Part shown: piece after piece, positions 42,438 through 52,978 of the stretch | How the letters are laid out: each line of letters starts with the position of its first letter | Numbering within the stretch: the stretch's first letter is position 1 | Origin: Isochrysis galbana | Taxonomy: Eukaryota; Haptophyta; Isochrysidales; Isochrysidaceae | Assembly (NCBI GenBank): GCA_018136815.1 | Contig: CM030934.1 | Location: forward strand, 714,979 to 778,978 | DNA: 64,000 bases | Direction: 5' to 3' | Translations under genes and position numbers: made by a program | Notes under the pieces: model-generated | The model's database searches: none | Told to the model about the DNA's origin: nothing | What the model saw: only the letters and a program-made list of their open reading frames with translations

Positions 42438-43631
42438 CTAGAGTGCGAAGACGTCTGTGGTTTGGTAGTCGAAGAGGTAAGGGAACTGATTGCCAGTGAG
42501 GACCGACTGGGTCACGAAGCCCGAGAAAGCGAACATCGCAAGGCGGCCGTTGGCGAGCTCCTTCATCTGAAGATCCGCCATCTTGGCAGGATCGGAGCCG
42601 AAGCCAAGGGGATCGAAGCCTGACGCGCGTGGCGGGGGGGGGAGGCTGAAGAGAACTCTTGTCATCAGGAGCATTCGACGCTCGGATGTGAAGCAACTCC
42701 ACTATGGCAACAGCAATGGCAGGGCAAGCCGCACCGAAGTCGCCGGCAGCACGACCGGAGCCACGGATGGTCTGGTCAATGCCGATGGTGCCAAAAACCT
42801 CAAGGAGGCCAATCCAGAGCAGCAGCTGCGACATGGCGCCCGAGGCGACACACGCATCATGAGCCTCGAGAGTGGTGTAATCGAAGCCTGGGAAATGCCA
42901 GAAATCGGTGAAGCCGAAGCCGAACTGCGACAATCACAGGAGGAAGAGTAATGCTTGGAGTATGTGCAAAGATATTTCAGGGCGAATGAAATTCACTCTT
43001 GCCCCCCCCCCCTCCCCTCCCCCCCTTCCCCTCACCCTCCGAAAGACCACAAGAGGAAAGGTGACGCTTGAAGTCTGTGCGGAGAGATGTTCCAGTAGGC
43101 TAAGCTTGCCCCCCCCCCCCCATGGATTGAAGGCGGCTCAACTCACCGTGGCAAGCATGGCGACACGGCAGTGCTTGAGCTCGGCCTCGCGCAGCCAGTC
43201 CTGCAAAGCAAGGCAAAGGGAGCTGTGAGTCCACTGCCATGTCCAATCTGGGCTGTCCCCCACAATATCATGCGTTCACTCTGCGCAGACAGCTCGCTGT
43301 CAGGCACACTGCGCCGCACCATCGGCAGGATCTCGGAGAAGCCAAGCGGGTCGAAGCCGACGTCACCGACGTAGCCCTTGAGCGCCTTCCTCTTGACAAG
43401 GAAGGGGAGGGACTCGGAGTACTCCACCGGCGGTGGGGCGGGTGGCGGAGCAGGAGCCGCCGCCTCCTCTGCCTCCTCAGCGGGCTTAGCTGGCGCAGCC
43501 TCGTCCATCCGAAGGAAGCGGAGTGCATCGGCATGCGCGGTCATCTTGGGCCGGGCGAGCGCGGCGGGCGTCGCGCCCGTCGAGAGCGCCGTAGCGACGC
43601 CCACGGAGACGGCGAGGGTGCGGAGAGCCAT
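42438..43631 (-). CDS. Fucoxanthin-chlorophyll a/c-binding light-harvesting protein, four exons
   Basis: Exons are 43631..43320, 43200..43147, 42924..42735 and 42619..42438, giving 245 residues. Donors are GTGCGG, GTGAGT and GTGCGG; acceptors are TTTGCAG, GTCGCAG and GCGTCAG. The leader ([20 protein letters not shown] ... ALARPK) is signal plus transit-like, followed by an Ala/Pro-rich stretch. Then [19 protein letters not shown] joins [18 protein letters not shown], the first pigment-binding helix with E-x-K-H-x-R (Gly before Arg replaced by Cys). The middle part is [15 protein letters not shown] and [14 protein letters not shown]. The third helix [18 protein letters not shown] follows [12 protein letters not shown]. 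It binds chlorophyll a/c and fucoxanthin in thylakoid antennae. Intron 2 carries a C-tract duplication. Confidence 0.93.
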
Positions 43632-43786
43632 CGGGAGGAGCAGCGGTGAGGGGTTTGGATGCAAGCTCCGCGCGAGGCGAGGGGGAGGGGGGAGAGAGAG
43701 AGGGGGGGGGGGGGGGGGCAGTCTCGCGCGCGGCGGGGGGAAGGCGGAGGGGGGGGGGGGGGGAAGGGGCGGGGAGGAGGTAATTT
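43632..43786. promoter_or_regulatory. Likely shared promoter of FCP and chaperonin-like genes
   Basis: Only about 155 bp separate the two start codons, which diverge. The stretch consists of purine-rich runs with a long G-tract on the plus strand (C/T-rich on the FCP coding strand). The homopolymer lengths are uncertain, so the chaperonin start could differ. Confidence 0.4.
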
Positions 43787-46700
43787 ATGCCTCGCCCCGC
43801 CGGGCGGCGCCATCCCGCCCCCCCCGCCCCACCCCCATCCACCCCCTCCCCCCGCCCCAGTGGGGGGGAGGCCGAGGTGTGTTGTTTTTTTGCCGCTCAT
43901 CGAGCGCTGGCCCTTTCCGCCGGTCAGAATGAGGAGGTGGGGAGCCCCCCCCCCCCCCCCCCCCCCGGCCGTCCCCCCCCCCCTCTCTCCCTCCCCTTCC
44001 GCTTCTCCCCTCTCTGCCCTCCCTTCCGCCCCCTCATCACCCCTACTCGCTCTGCTGCTCCTCGTCTAGCCCTCGACCCCAGCCCTCTCCCGCCCCGCCT
44101 CCGCCTGCTCACACAGCTGCCCCACCCCCACCTGCCCGCACCATTGGACGAGCAGAAGCTCGTCGCCGAGGCGGCGCGCGCCGCGCGACGCCTCGCGCAT
44201 GCAGTGGCCTCCTCATTCGGGCCGCAGCCGAGGGAGAAACTGCTCGTCTCGGCAGTCGGCAAGGTGCTTATCACTTCCTCCGGCTCCGCCATCCTTGGCT
44301 CACTCGTCTCGGAGCCTGCCGACTCGCCCACCGCTCGCTACTTGATCGACTGTGCGCTGAGCCATGCGCGCTCCACCGGCGAGGGCGCCAGCGCGTTCGT
44401 GCTCATGGCTGATGCGGCGCTTGCTTCCGTGGAAGTAGAGCTGGCCCCGCTGACTCCAGCGCTCCGGCGCCAAGCCCAGGCTCGCATCGCATGGGAGCTA
44501 TGCGTGCTTGTGCACCACACGCTCCCAGTCGTGTTGGAGCCTGAGTGGCGTTTGGCTGCGCTCGCAGTGCCACTTCGCGCGCTTGATGTTAGGACCGCGG
44601 CGGCTCTGATCAGGCAGGTCGGTCAGGCGATTGCCACAACTTCGTTGGGATCAGCGTTTTCTTCTCCTGCGGCTGCCGCGATTTGCTCTGCGCTCCTGCA
44701 TGCGCTGCTCCCACCTGACGAGGCGGGTGACCCACCGAGTCTGAGTTCTGCAGCTCAGGGCAATGTTGCGAAAGCTGCGGCTCAGGGCGGCGAAATCTAC
44801 CCTCACGCCACCACGCTCTGGAGCACGGTGCAGGCGCGCGCAGCGGGCTGTTTGGCAGTGGAGAGCGCCGCAGGAGCTGCCGTCGGATCGTCCACTGGAT
44901 TCGCAGGGCTCCTCCTACGTGCGAAGCTGTTAGACAGCGATAGCATGCCACATGCATGCGATGCTGGTAGCTTGATGATCCTGGGGCGCGCTGCCTCTCC
45001 GCCCGAGGCAACGCAAACGCCAACGTCAAAGCAGCAGGGGCTGCGAGCGGTGTTTAAGGTTACTTCCCCTGCTGTACCGTCGCTCGCCGACCAGGCCGCT
45101 GCTGCCGACAGGGCCGCTACTCTGGGAACCAGTGTGTCCGGTGACGCATCCATCCAAAGCTTGCCGCAGGACACCACTCGCCATTCCGCTGCTTCCATTG
45201 CCGACTTGGCTGACTGGATGACACGTGAGCGCCAGCGTTGGGTGGATACTGCCTACGAGGCAGGGGTGCGCCTCATTATCAGCTGCGCCCCTCTTAGTCC
45301 ACTTCTCGCACAATTGTGTGCCGCTCGCGGGATGGCGGCATGTGAGGGCATCGACGCGGATGCGCTGTCGCCACTCCTCGCCTCCACGCGGGTACAGCCG
45401 ATACAAGCCTGGGTGCGGGCCACTGAGCTTAAGGAATTGCTGGAATCGCCGGCATTAGGCTTTGTCCTGCACTCGTGTGCCTATTGCTTCGAGCGGCTCG
45501 GCGGGCAGTGGTGGCTACGGCTGAACCCCGGTCGACAAGCGGCGCCAGCTTTGCGGACGGCTTTGCTCCGGGCTCCAACTGATGGCTTGGCAAGGGAGTA
45601 CGCTCGAGCCGCCGAGAGTGCGATGCGTACCCTCCGCCTTTGGCTTGGGGAGCCCACAGGCGGGGACGTGACCATCGTCCCAGTCCGCGGCTGGCGTGGA
45701 GCAGCGTCGGTAGTGAGTGACCACAGCGGAAGCAGTGGTGCAGAGAGTGGCAACGGGACGACGAGCACATTCGCGAGGGGCATGCCTGTGGTCATCCAGG
45801 GCCTGAATGGTGCGCGCGAATACAACGGCTTGAGCGGCACTGTCATGAGTTGGGAGGCATCACGACAGCGCTACGCTGTACGCATTGAGATGGCAAACAA
45901 CAGCAAGGCTCGAGCTAGGGAGTTGGAGGGCAGCCGACCCATTCTTGCCGCGAGGGAGGACGATGCGGCCGCCACCCAGCACGGTGCTTCTTCAGCATCA
46001 AGCAAAACTCTCCTCCTGAAACCGGTTAATCTGCTGCCGATGCGCTCATCTGACTACGAGCGTCATTCTGAGGCATCGGCACGCGCTGACTCCGAGCTAG
46101 GGTCTGCTGTTTCGAGCAGCGGTTCGCTCGATAACCAGGAGCAGCCGTCGGATTTGCTATGTATTGCGGGCGGGGGGGCAGCTGAACTCAAGCTCGAGGC
46201 CATCGTCCGGCGTATTCTCGCAGATGCCTCGAGAAGAGGACCACAACGGCGTACAACCGGGAGAGAGACCGCACCTGACACCAAGAGGACGCTGCATGCG
46301 ACCAATGCTCAAGCCGATGGAAAACGTTCGATACGTCCGCTCCCTGACAACCACCACGGCTTCGACTCAACTAGGAGCGTTGCATCTTGGGACAGCGAGG
46401 TGATAACTCCGGTGAAAGCGTTGCGCATCTTCTCATCAGCGCTGCTAGCAGTGCCACATTGTCTACACACCAATGCTGGTAGCTGCGCTGCTGGCGTGCG
46501 CGTGAGCTCACATGGCTGTGTGGGGAGGGGCACACGCGATAAGAGGTGGTTGAGCGTGTTGCTCGCGCTACAACAAGCGCATGCGGCCTCGTCCGGCTGC
46601 CGGCTGGGCCTTGTGGTACAAACTCAGCCTTTAGCCAACAGGCAAGCGCAGTCTTGTCACTCCACACCACCGACGCTCTTGCCGGTGCAATGGCAATGCA

Positions 46701-46972
46701 TAGGAGACGCTGCAGACGCGTTGATTCTTCACCCTTTCGAGGCGCGCTTGCGATTGGTTCAGTCACTCCTTTCCTGCTTGGTCCAGCTCTTGCGCATCGA
46801 TGCCATCGTGCCCACAATCCGCTTCCGGCACGAGCGGAAGGCCTGCGCAACTACTATGTGTAGTACTGCTCGCCGAAGGACGCACCGACGTACTAGCCGA
46901 ACTTGGCAGCTGGATTCGCCGAGCACTTCATCCTCGGATGACAGTGGCGATGACACACAGTCAAGTGGTTGA
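43787..46972 (+). CDS. BBS10-like group II chaperonin-related protein
   Basis: One open frame of 1061 codons; the first ~110 residues are Pro-rich low complexity, so the true start is uncertain. Residues about 121-215 are a chaperonin equatorial domain: SFGPQPREKLLVSAVGKVLITSSGSAIL, then STGEGASAFVLMADAAL, where GDGTT of true chaperonins is GEGAS. An apical-domain stretch, VRLIISCAPLSPLLAQLCAARGMAACEGI, follows. An SH3-like insert (RGMPVVIQGLNGAREYNGLSGTV ... LLLKPVNLLPM) sits after it. The C-terminal equatorial part returns with ALLAVPHCLHTNAG and LVQSLLSCLVQLLRIDAIV. The pattern fits BBS10/MKKS-type proteins that assemble the BBSome at cilia, and the altered GDGTT suggests no ATP turnover. 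The exact paralogue is inferred. Confidence 0.7.
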   Translation: MPRPAGRRHPAPPAPPPSTPSPRPSGGEAEVCCFFAAHRALALSAGQNEEVGSPPPPPPPGRPPPPLSLPFRFSPLCPPFRPLITPTRSAAPRLALDPSPLPPRLRLLTQLPHPHLPAPLDEQKLVAEAARAARRLAHAVASSFGPQPREKLLVSAVGKVLITSSGSAILGSLVSEPADSPTARYLIDCALSHARSTGEGASAFVLMADAALASVEVELAPLTPALRRQAQARIAWELCVLVHHTLPVVLEPEWRLAALAVPLRALDVRTAAALIRQVGQAIATTSLGSAFSSPAAAAICSALLHALLPPDEAGDPPSLSSAAQGNVAKAAAQGGEIYPHATTLWSTVQARAAGCLAVESAAGAAVGSSTGFAGLLLRAKLLDSDSMPHACDAGSLMILGRAASPPEATQTPTSKQQGLRAVFKVTSPAVPSLADQAAAADRAATLGTSVSGDASIQSLPQDTTRHSAASIADLADWMTRERQRWVDTAYEAGVRLIISCAPLSPLLAQLCAARGMAACEGIDADALSPLLASTRVQPIQAWVRATELKELLESPALGFVLHSCAYCFERLGGQWWLRLNPGRQAAPALRTALLRAPTDGLAREYARAAESAMRTLRLWLGEPTGGDVTIVPVRGWRGAASVVSDHSGSSGAESGNGTTSTFARGMPVVIQGLNGAREYNGLSGTVMSWEASRQRYAVRIEMANNSKARARELEGSRPILAAREDDAAATQHGASSASSKTLLLKPVNLLPMRSSDYERHSEASARADSELGSAVSSSGSLDNQEQPSDLLCIAGGGAAELKLEAIVRRILADASRRGPQRRTTGRETAPDTKRTLHATNAQADGKRSIRPLPDNHHGFDSTRSVASWDSEVITPVKALRIFSSALLAVPHCLHTNAGSCAAGVRVSSHGCVGRGTRDKRWLSVLLALQQAHAASSGCRLGLVVQTQPLANRQAQSCHSTPPTLLPVQWQCIGDAADALILHPFEARLRLVQSLLSCLVQLLRIDAIVPTIRFRHERKACATTMCSTARRRTHRRTSRTWQLDSPSTSSSDDSGDDTQSSG

Positions 46973-48509
46973 AATGGGCCCAGCTTCTTGAACTGTTGGG
47001 TAGCGCTGTGAAGCAACGTGCCAGCACGAATCGCTTTGAATGGCCAGATGAGAGCAAGAGGCCAATCTGTATGCATGTGCATGTGATGGATCGTTGGGGC
47101 CATCGATGTACCATTTCCCGTCTTCCGTTGAGCCCCACTGCCACTAGGAGCAATCAACAGCACTTCCAATATGCAGCTTTCGAATTGTGGACGCACATCA
47201 TGGAAGAAAAAGCAATGGCTCGTTGCCTCTCACCAGCTACTCTCAACCGGAAGCCCTGTGGGCAAGTCCCTGCCATGAGTCTATTTTACAGTCGTCGGTG
47301 TGTTTTTACCTGGTACCAACCAACCCACAAAGCGCAGCGCACTTGCTTGCCCGCACACCATACACCTTGAAATACGGCGCTGCCAGTTTCGAGCTTGGCT
47401 CTACAAACGTGCTGCCCTTTGAAGCGCTCTCCCTAGCGCACGCTCCCTAGTTCCCCTTCCCATTGTATTCCCCAAAAAACAATGGGCATTCAATGGTCAA
47501 TGGGTGAAAAACACCTAGTCTAGCCACTGTGGGGAAACACCCCGGAGGCGAGAAGCATTCATTTGGTCCCACCGTGCTAATAGAAAATAAATCCCTCCCC
47601 CTCCACCAAATGCACAGAAATGTGAATCCACCGCACCCAAAGCACGAACCATCCCTTGAGACAGTTTATGGATACCGCTTATCTTTCACACTGTCGCATT
47701 CGCGATCGGCTCTCTCATTTGTGCCTCTTCGCGCTCGTTGACGTTGATTGTTCCGGTTTTACTCGTTACTCGTTACTCGTTGGTTCTTTACTCGCAGCTC
47801 GCCTGATTGCTCCTTGCCTGCTTGCTTGCGCCCCTTTGTGGCCGACCTGGCCTTGTTCTCGCGCCCCTTTGTAGCCTGCCTCGCCTCGTTCTCGCATGCC
47901 TGCGCTTGGGGCCTTGCTCTAGCCCCGGTCCCTCCTTGCCCTCGTTCCCCCGCGCTCGTCCTCGTTCGCTTGTCGCAGGTGTGCTCGCCGCTGTGGATTT
48001 TTCCCCAGCGGTTAACCTACTTCCTTGCCCCTTGTTTTCATCAGCGCACGAGAAGTGCTACTAGGTTATTTGGTTTTTGGTTCGGGGGGGGGGTCGCGCG
48101 TGGAGCGCGCAAAGCGCTCTAGGCGGTTCGGGGGGTCGGAAAACGCCTTGAATTGTCGTCAAATGCGGTTCGGGTGCGGGGGGGACGCGCGCTCCGTCTC
48201 GGGTCTCGTCAGATACAATATTGTAAGAGTACACAGCCGTCTTTGGGCCCACTCGACCTGCTGCGACGGTCGTGTGAGAACGACGCATGCGCGACGGAGC
48301 AACGCTGGCAGGGCAGTGTGCCTGCGGTTCTGTCTCACCTGTGGGAGCCCTGTGGCAGCCCGCATAGTGGCTAGGCCAGATGTGTCGGACCAGCCCGATG
48401 AAAGCGGGAGTCCTGCCGGCACTTGCCAAAAATAGAACGTCAAACTTTTGGCAACGAGGGGTAGAGCAGAGTACTTTACGGTTCCCGGCTGGCCGACGTT
48501 CGCTGTCGG
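46973..48509. other. Intergenic with dispersed repeat
   Basis: Holds the second copy (about 47930-48055) of the repeat at 23112-23275 and a GTTACTC tandem near 47762-47780. The frames at 46969-47450 lack coding character and are probably 3' flank. Confidence 0.4.
47930..48055 (+). repeat. Dispersed repeat shared with 23112-23275
   Basis: Same order of shared words, including CCTCCTTGC, CGTTCCCCCGCGCT and TTTTTCCCCAGCG, diverged elsewhere. Confidence 0.6.
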
Positions 48510-50459
48510 ATGGCGGCCCGCGTGTTGCTGCTGCTCGTCAGCGCCGCGGCGGCGACGGCGGTGCGGCAGGAGGATGTGGAGGTGGTCGACGTGCGCGGCA
48601 TCTACGATCATCCCTCGCGCCGCCTCGCCCAGGGCCGACGCCTCGCCGAGGAGCTCCAGTTCACCGAGGCGCTCGCGCGGCAGACCGCTGGCAATAGCCG
48701 CCAGATCATCCTCTCCTTTGTCAACCGGATACGGCTCGACTTCGCCTCGACGTGGGAGTACCACGTGAGAGCGCTTGGACTCACCAATTACCTCATCGGC
48801 GCCACCGACGACGACGCGCTGAAGGCACTCCACGCCGCCAAGACGCCATGCTTCTCGATGAAGACCAATCTGCCACAGGGCGAGTGGCCATGGGGCTCGC
48901 CATCATTCAAGGCGCTCGGGCCCCACAAGATCGAGCTCATCTATAAGAGCATCCAGTGGGGGCTTGAGGTCGTCATCACCGATATTGATGCTCTCGTGCT
49001 CCGAGACCCGTTCCCTTTTATGGCGCGGTACCCGGACGCCGGCTTCCTCACCACCTCTGACCACTTGGGGAACACGACAGCAGATGGTGGGCTGGAAGAC
49101 CATCGCGGCATCCATTCCGCTTACAACATCGGATACATGTTTTTTCGACCCTCGGCCATGCCCCTTGTGCTTGAGTGGCGCAGGTGCACAGCACCAACCC
49201 TCACCAGCCTGCAGCGACCTGAGCAGCCGGCTGTGTGTTCACAAACAAGAGATGGGGCTTCTCCTTGCTTGCTCTCACCGCTGCACTCTGCCAGCGCATG
49301 CTCTCGGAATCCTCTGCATCTGCGGCCATATGACTGCACATTTCTGTTGCTCCCTGACGATCCTCATTCGTGGAATCGCAGGTACATCGGCGAGGATCCC
49401 AAAAACCGATGGGACCAAGGAGAATTCAACCGGATTGCGCGCAAAGGTTGGGATCCAAGAAAGACAGCAGGGTTATCTGACCCCCGTCTCTTCTGGTCAT
49501 ACGAGCAGAAGGTGGTGGGCGGTGTTCTGCCGATATCCCTCTTTTGCGGTGGTCACAACTTTTTCGTCTCGCAGTTGGCGCAACGGCTTGGGCAGCCCGC
49601 TTACTCTATCCACACAACCTTTCAATATTCTGCCGCAGCAGGAAAGCGCCATCGGTTGCGGGAGGCGATGGTGTGGATCGACGATCCTTCTTACTATGAT
49701 CCACCTGGTGGTGTCCTCACTTTCACTCCGGATGTCCCTGACGCTCTTGTTTTCCCAAAGGGTGGCATGAACACGTCTGGCCACATTGCTCTTATCAACC
49801 ACCAACTGCGGCAGATCCGATCCGGCTTGGCGCTAGCCATTTCACTCGGGCGTTTGCTTGTGCTGCCAGAAGTGACGTGTGGGTACGATAAAGCCTGGTA
49901 TGCACTGTCTTCCGGACAGGCAAAGGGTGCCTTCGGCGGTGCACACAGTTTCATCCTGCCCATACGCAAGTGTCCGCTCGATCACTTCCTCGAGGTCGGC
50001 CCCCTCCATCCGCTTGAGACGCTCCGCGAGTACTCCTTTTTGTCCAATCCGCGAACGCCCGAAGCCGTCAAGAAATCGGTCGCCACTGCTACCGTAGATC
50101 TCGCGCAAGCTTCGGCGGAGGTCGAGCGGCTAGCGACCGACTTCAGAGGCACGAAGGTCCTGCAGGTGAGTAGACATGCATTTGCACCTAGCTTCGGCTT
50201 TCCTAGCTGAACCTAATATGTTCTGTTGAAATCTACTGAGGTATACACTGGTCCAATTCCTCTCACGCTTGCCGCCTGAACTTGCCTGCAGATTGACAAC
50301 CTAGCGAAGATCGATGCGACGAAATTACTAACAACAACGCAGCGCTTATCGTTCCGCAAGCGATTCTTATTTGCGTCCGGCTCTTGGTGTTGTGCACCAA
50401 ATGACGACGTGAAGGTTGGGCTACCAAAATCGTACCGTTTCAGCTTGATGAATGCTTGA
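48510..50459 (+). CDS. GT77-like (arabinosyltransferase-type) glycosyltransferase, three exons
   Basis: Exons are 48510..49183, 49382..50165 and 50292..50459 (541 residues). Donors are GTGCAC and GTGAGT; acceptors are CGCAG and TGCAG. Intron 1 is 198 bp and in frame, so the unspliced frame stays open. A signal peptide (MAARVLLLLVSAAAATAV) starts the protein. The catalytic core is GATDDDAL, PCFSMK, WPWGSPSF, then GLEVVITDIDALVLRDPFPF with the D-x-D (Asp158, Asp160), GIHSAYNIGYMFFRPS and WDQGEFNRI. The joined end reads TKVLQ then IDNLAKIDATKLL and finishes PKSYRFSLMNA. The order fits nucleotide-diphospho-sugar transferases of the GT77/XEG113-like type acting in the Golgi on cell-wall glycoproteins. 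Donor sugar not deducible. Confidence 0.8.
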
Positions 50460-51042
50460 GATTGACACACGGAATCGGCAGTCTGTCTACTTCAAATGGT
50501 GTTGGCAGGTGCGTGGCATGAGTTGTATCGAACTTGAAATGGTGGTCTGGACGGGCAATGCCTACCCTCTTCTACCAACCTTAAATCCAACTTAAAACCA
50601 AGACCATTCGAACTCGGCATTCTATTGAAGGCTTTCCCCTCTTTCCTTGCTCCTTTGCCTAATCGGCTCATCACGGCTGCAACTAACTTTGATGACAATA
50701 GTAGTAATATCAAATAATCTGTCCTAGCCAACCCCACTAGCACTAGCCATTGGCAATTGGCTCATATATAATAATAACATCAAATACTGAGCGATAGTTC
50801 CACCACTGCCCGGTACTATCACGACAGCGCCCGCAACGTACTTGCCCGTACACCTTGTGGTCTTGAAGAAGGTGCAAGGTGCAACCTGCAACCTGAGGTT
50901 CGGGTTTTTAAACCACCCATTTTGGTATAAAACTACTACGCAAGAGCAACCACAGTTTGCAGGGTAGACCGGCGGCACTCGCCACCCCTCACACCTCACA
51001 CTCACACCCCTCATTTAGGGACTCATGCGAGGAGAGCCCTGA
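50460..51042. other. Intergenic
   Basis: No supported gene. The phrase TCCTAGCCAACCCCACTAGC (about 50724) recurs at about 40303. Confidence 0.35.
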
Positions 51043-51610
51043 GGTGTCGTTCCGTCAATTGTGGGACATCAGTCGAATTGAGCTATCAAATGTCCATATA
51101 CGAATCTACCACGTGTTGATCTATTTTTGGCGACAGAGTGACGAACCAGCGCCTATTGAGACACCGTGCGTGCGCATAGCAGCTCCCTTCTCTGCGACTT
51201 ACAATCATATAAACAAGAGAGATGTCTCACTGGAAGGGTGTGATGAGTTGCAATCATCCATGTGCACGCCGTGCACACGCACGGCGCGATGTGCATCGGT
51301 TCCCCCGGGGCGCCGTGCGTGTGATGAGTTGCAATCACCCATGTGCACGCCGTGGATGCGCACGGCGCGATGTGCCTCGGTTCCCCCTGCGGGGGCGCCG
51401 TGCGTGCGCATAGCGGCTTGTTTCTCTGCGGTTTACATTCACATAAACATACAGTATAAGAGAGATGTTTTGCGGGGAGGGTGTGATGAGTTGCAATCAC
51501 CCATGTGCACGCCGTGGATGCGCACGGCGCGATGTGCCTCGGTTCCCCCCGCGGGGGCGCCGTGCGTGCGCATAACAACTTTTTCTTCTACTATGAAGGT
51601 GCACGCCGTG
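51043..51610 (-). repeat. Inverted copy of the composite element of 23855-24515
   Basis: The conserved block (GTCGTTCCGTCAATTGTGGG ... TCAAATGTCCATA) comes first, then three units with TGTGATGAGTTGCAATCA, CACGCCGTG, GATGTGC-TCGGTTCCCCC and GCGCCGTGCGTG, and a last GTTGTTATGCGCACGC-type end read on the minus strand. Everything is the reverse of the 24-kb copy. Confidence 0.85.
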
Positions 51611-51884
51611 CGTTCACTCTTTCCGCGGGGGAACTCTGGGCGCGGGGTGCGGGCGGGAACCTTGGGGGCACCCCCTGGGACCGGGGGACTTTTTACAGTA
51701 TGTGACGGTAACACTAACGTAAACGGGTGATCTGTCTTTTGATCTCCCTCTTTCCCTTTCCCTCCCTCGACCCACCACCGATCGTCCACAGAGAGAGAGA
51801 GAGAAGGCTCCTACTACCTGCCTCCCTCTTCCCTGCTCGCTCACCCTCCAGCTCTCTCCTCGTCCTCGTCTTCCTCACGGGAGG

Positions 51885-52090
51885 AGGCGAGGGCGGAGGC
51901 GGCGAGGGTGGGGGCAGTGAAGGAAGAGGCGGTGAAGGAGGAGGCGGCGAGCGCGGAGGCGGCGAAGGCGGAGGCGGAGATGGAGGAGGCGGCGAGGGCG
52001 GGGGCGGCGAGGGCGGGGGCGGCGAGGGCGGAGGCGGCGAGGGCGGAGGCGGCGAGGGCGGAGGCGGAGATGGCGGAGGCGGCGAGGCCG
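51885..52090 (+). repeat. 15-bp minisatellite (GGCGAGGGCGGAGGC)n
   Basis: About 13 units with minor changes. On the minus strand it reads as an SPPPP pentapeptide repeat. No ATG starts that frame, so a hydroxyproline-rich protein exon is possible but unsupported. Confidence 0.8.
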
Positions 52091-52291
52091 GCGGACTAAC
52101 TAGCACTGAGTAAAAACAAAACGATCACCTGGCCCTCTTTTGACGGAACGCGACTTTGCCCCAGTTGTTTTCACATCCACTCCCCTGCGCATTTTGTTGG
52201 TTGGTTCGGGTGCTTTTGTGCTGAAGGTGCAACCTGAACATGAAGGCGACGGCAACTTTTTCACCCCCTCCCCCTCCCCTCGGTATTGGTA

Positions 52292-52978
52292 TTAAAAAAC
52301 CTTTTAATATTCTCGCCTCGCACGTGGCACTGGAAGACACTCACGAAGCCACGCCCTTTCTCTTCCCACTCCCTCACTCCCTGCCTTGCGGCAACTCCCC
52401 TCGTGCTCTACTTAGGGGCCCGGGTCGTGTGGGGGGTCCGAGCTAAGCGGGGTGCACCTGTCCCCAACAGTATGTTCTCGCCTCCCTTTTGTTCCGTTGA
52501 GTGACCTGCATACTGAATGTGTTGCGGGGTGTCGTCGTACTAATGTGTACGATCGTTCATCCGATATGACCGTAGTTATGATCGGTCGCCTGTCCTGACA
52601 TTCGGTCGGAGCGGGTTGTCGCGTCGCTTCATGCGAGCCTCTCAGCTATAAGCCGAGAGCTTTCGCTACGAGGCCGAATTCTTTGCTTAGTTGTAGCCTG
52701 CCTTGCTCCCTTGTCGTGCTGTCCGCCTGCTCCTGCCCATCCTCCCTTGCCGCACGCACAGAGACCTCCAGCAAGTCGTCCGAGTCCGAGTCGTTCGAGT
52801 CTTTACTCGTCACATGGTCGTCCTCGTCCTCGTCGCAGTCCTCGTCGTTCGAGTCGTCGACGACGACTCGAGGCCGCTTGCGCATGCTCCTGCTCATACT
52901 CTCCGCGGCGGACACCCCCCCTGTCGTCTCGCCCCTCCACCCCCAGCCCCAGCCCTCACGCCGCCCCACCCCCTGCAC
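52292..52978 (-). mobile_element. 5'-truncated LINE copy with ORF2 C-terminal remnant
   Basis: The minus-strand ORF 52978..52646 ends GRLQLSKEFGLVAKALGL, matching the C-terminus GKLRMSDDLGLVAEAIGL of the 32-kb LINE. After a similar gap (about 210 bp) the family tail follows on the minus strand (52427..52292; TAGAGCACGAGGGG, GCCGCAAGGCAGG, GGGCGTGGCTTC, GGCGAGAATATTAAAAGG). The rest of this ORF is acidic (DDSNDEDCDEDEDD), unlike the 32-kb copy, so it is another subfamily. A GC-rich region up to about 53506 may be a further part. Confidence 0.7.

Noticed and set aside
51714-52106. SPPPP-repeat protein on the minus strand
   Set aside because: No ATG and the repeat is a 15-bp minisatellite; kept as a repeat, not a gene.
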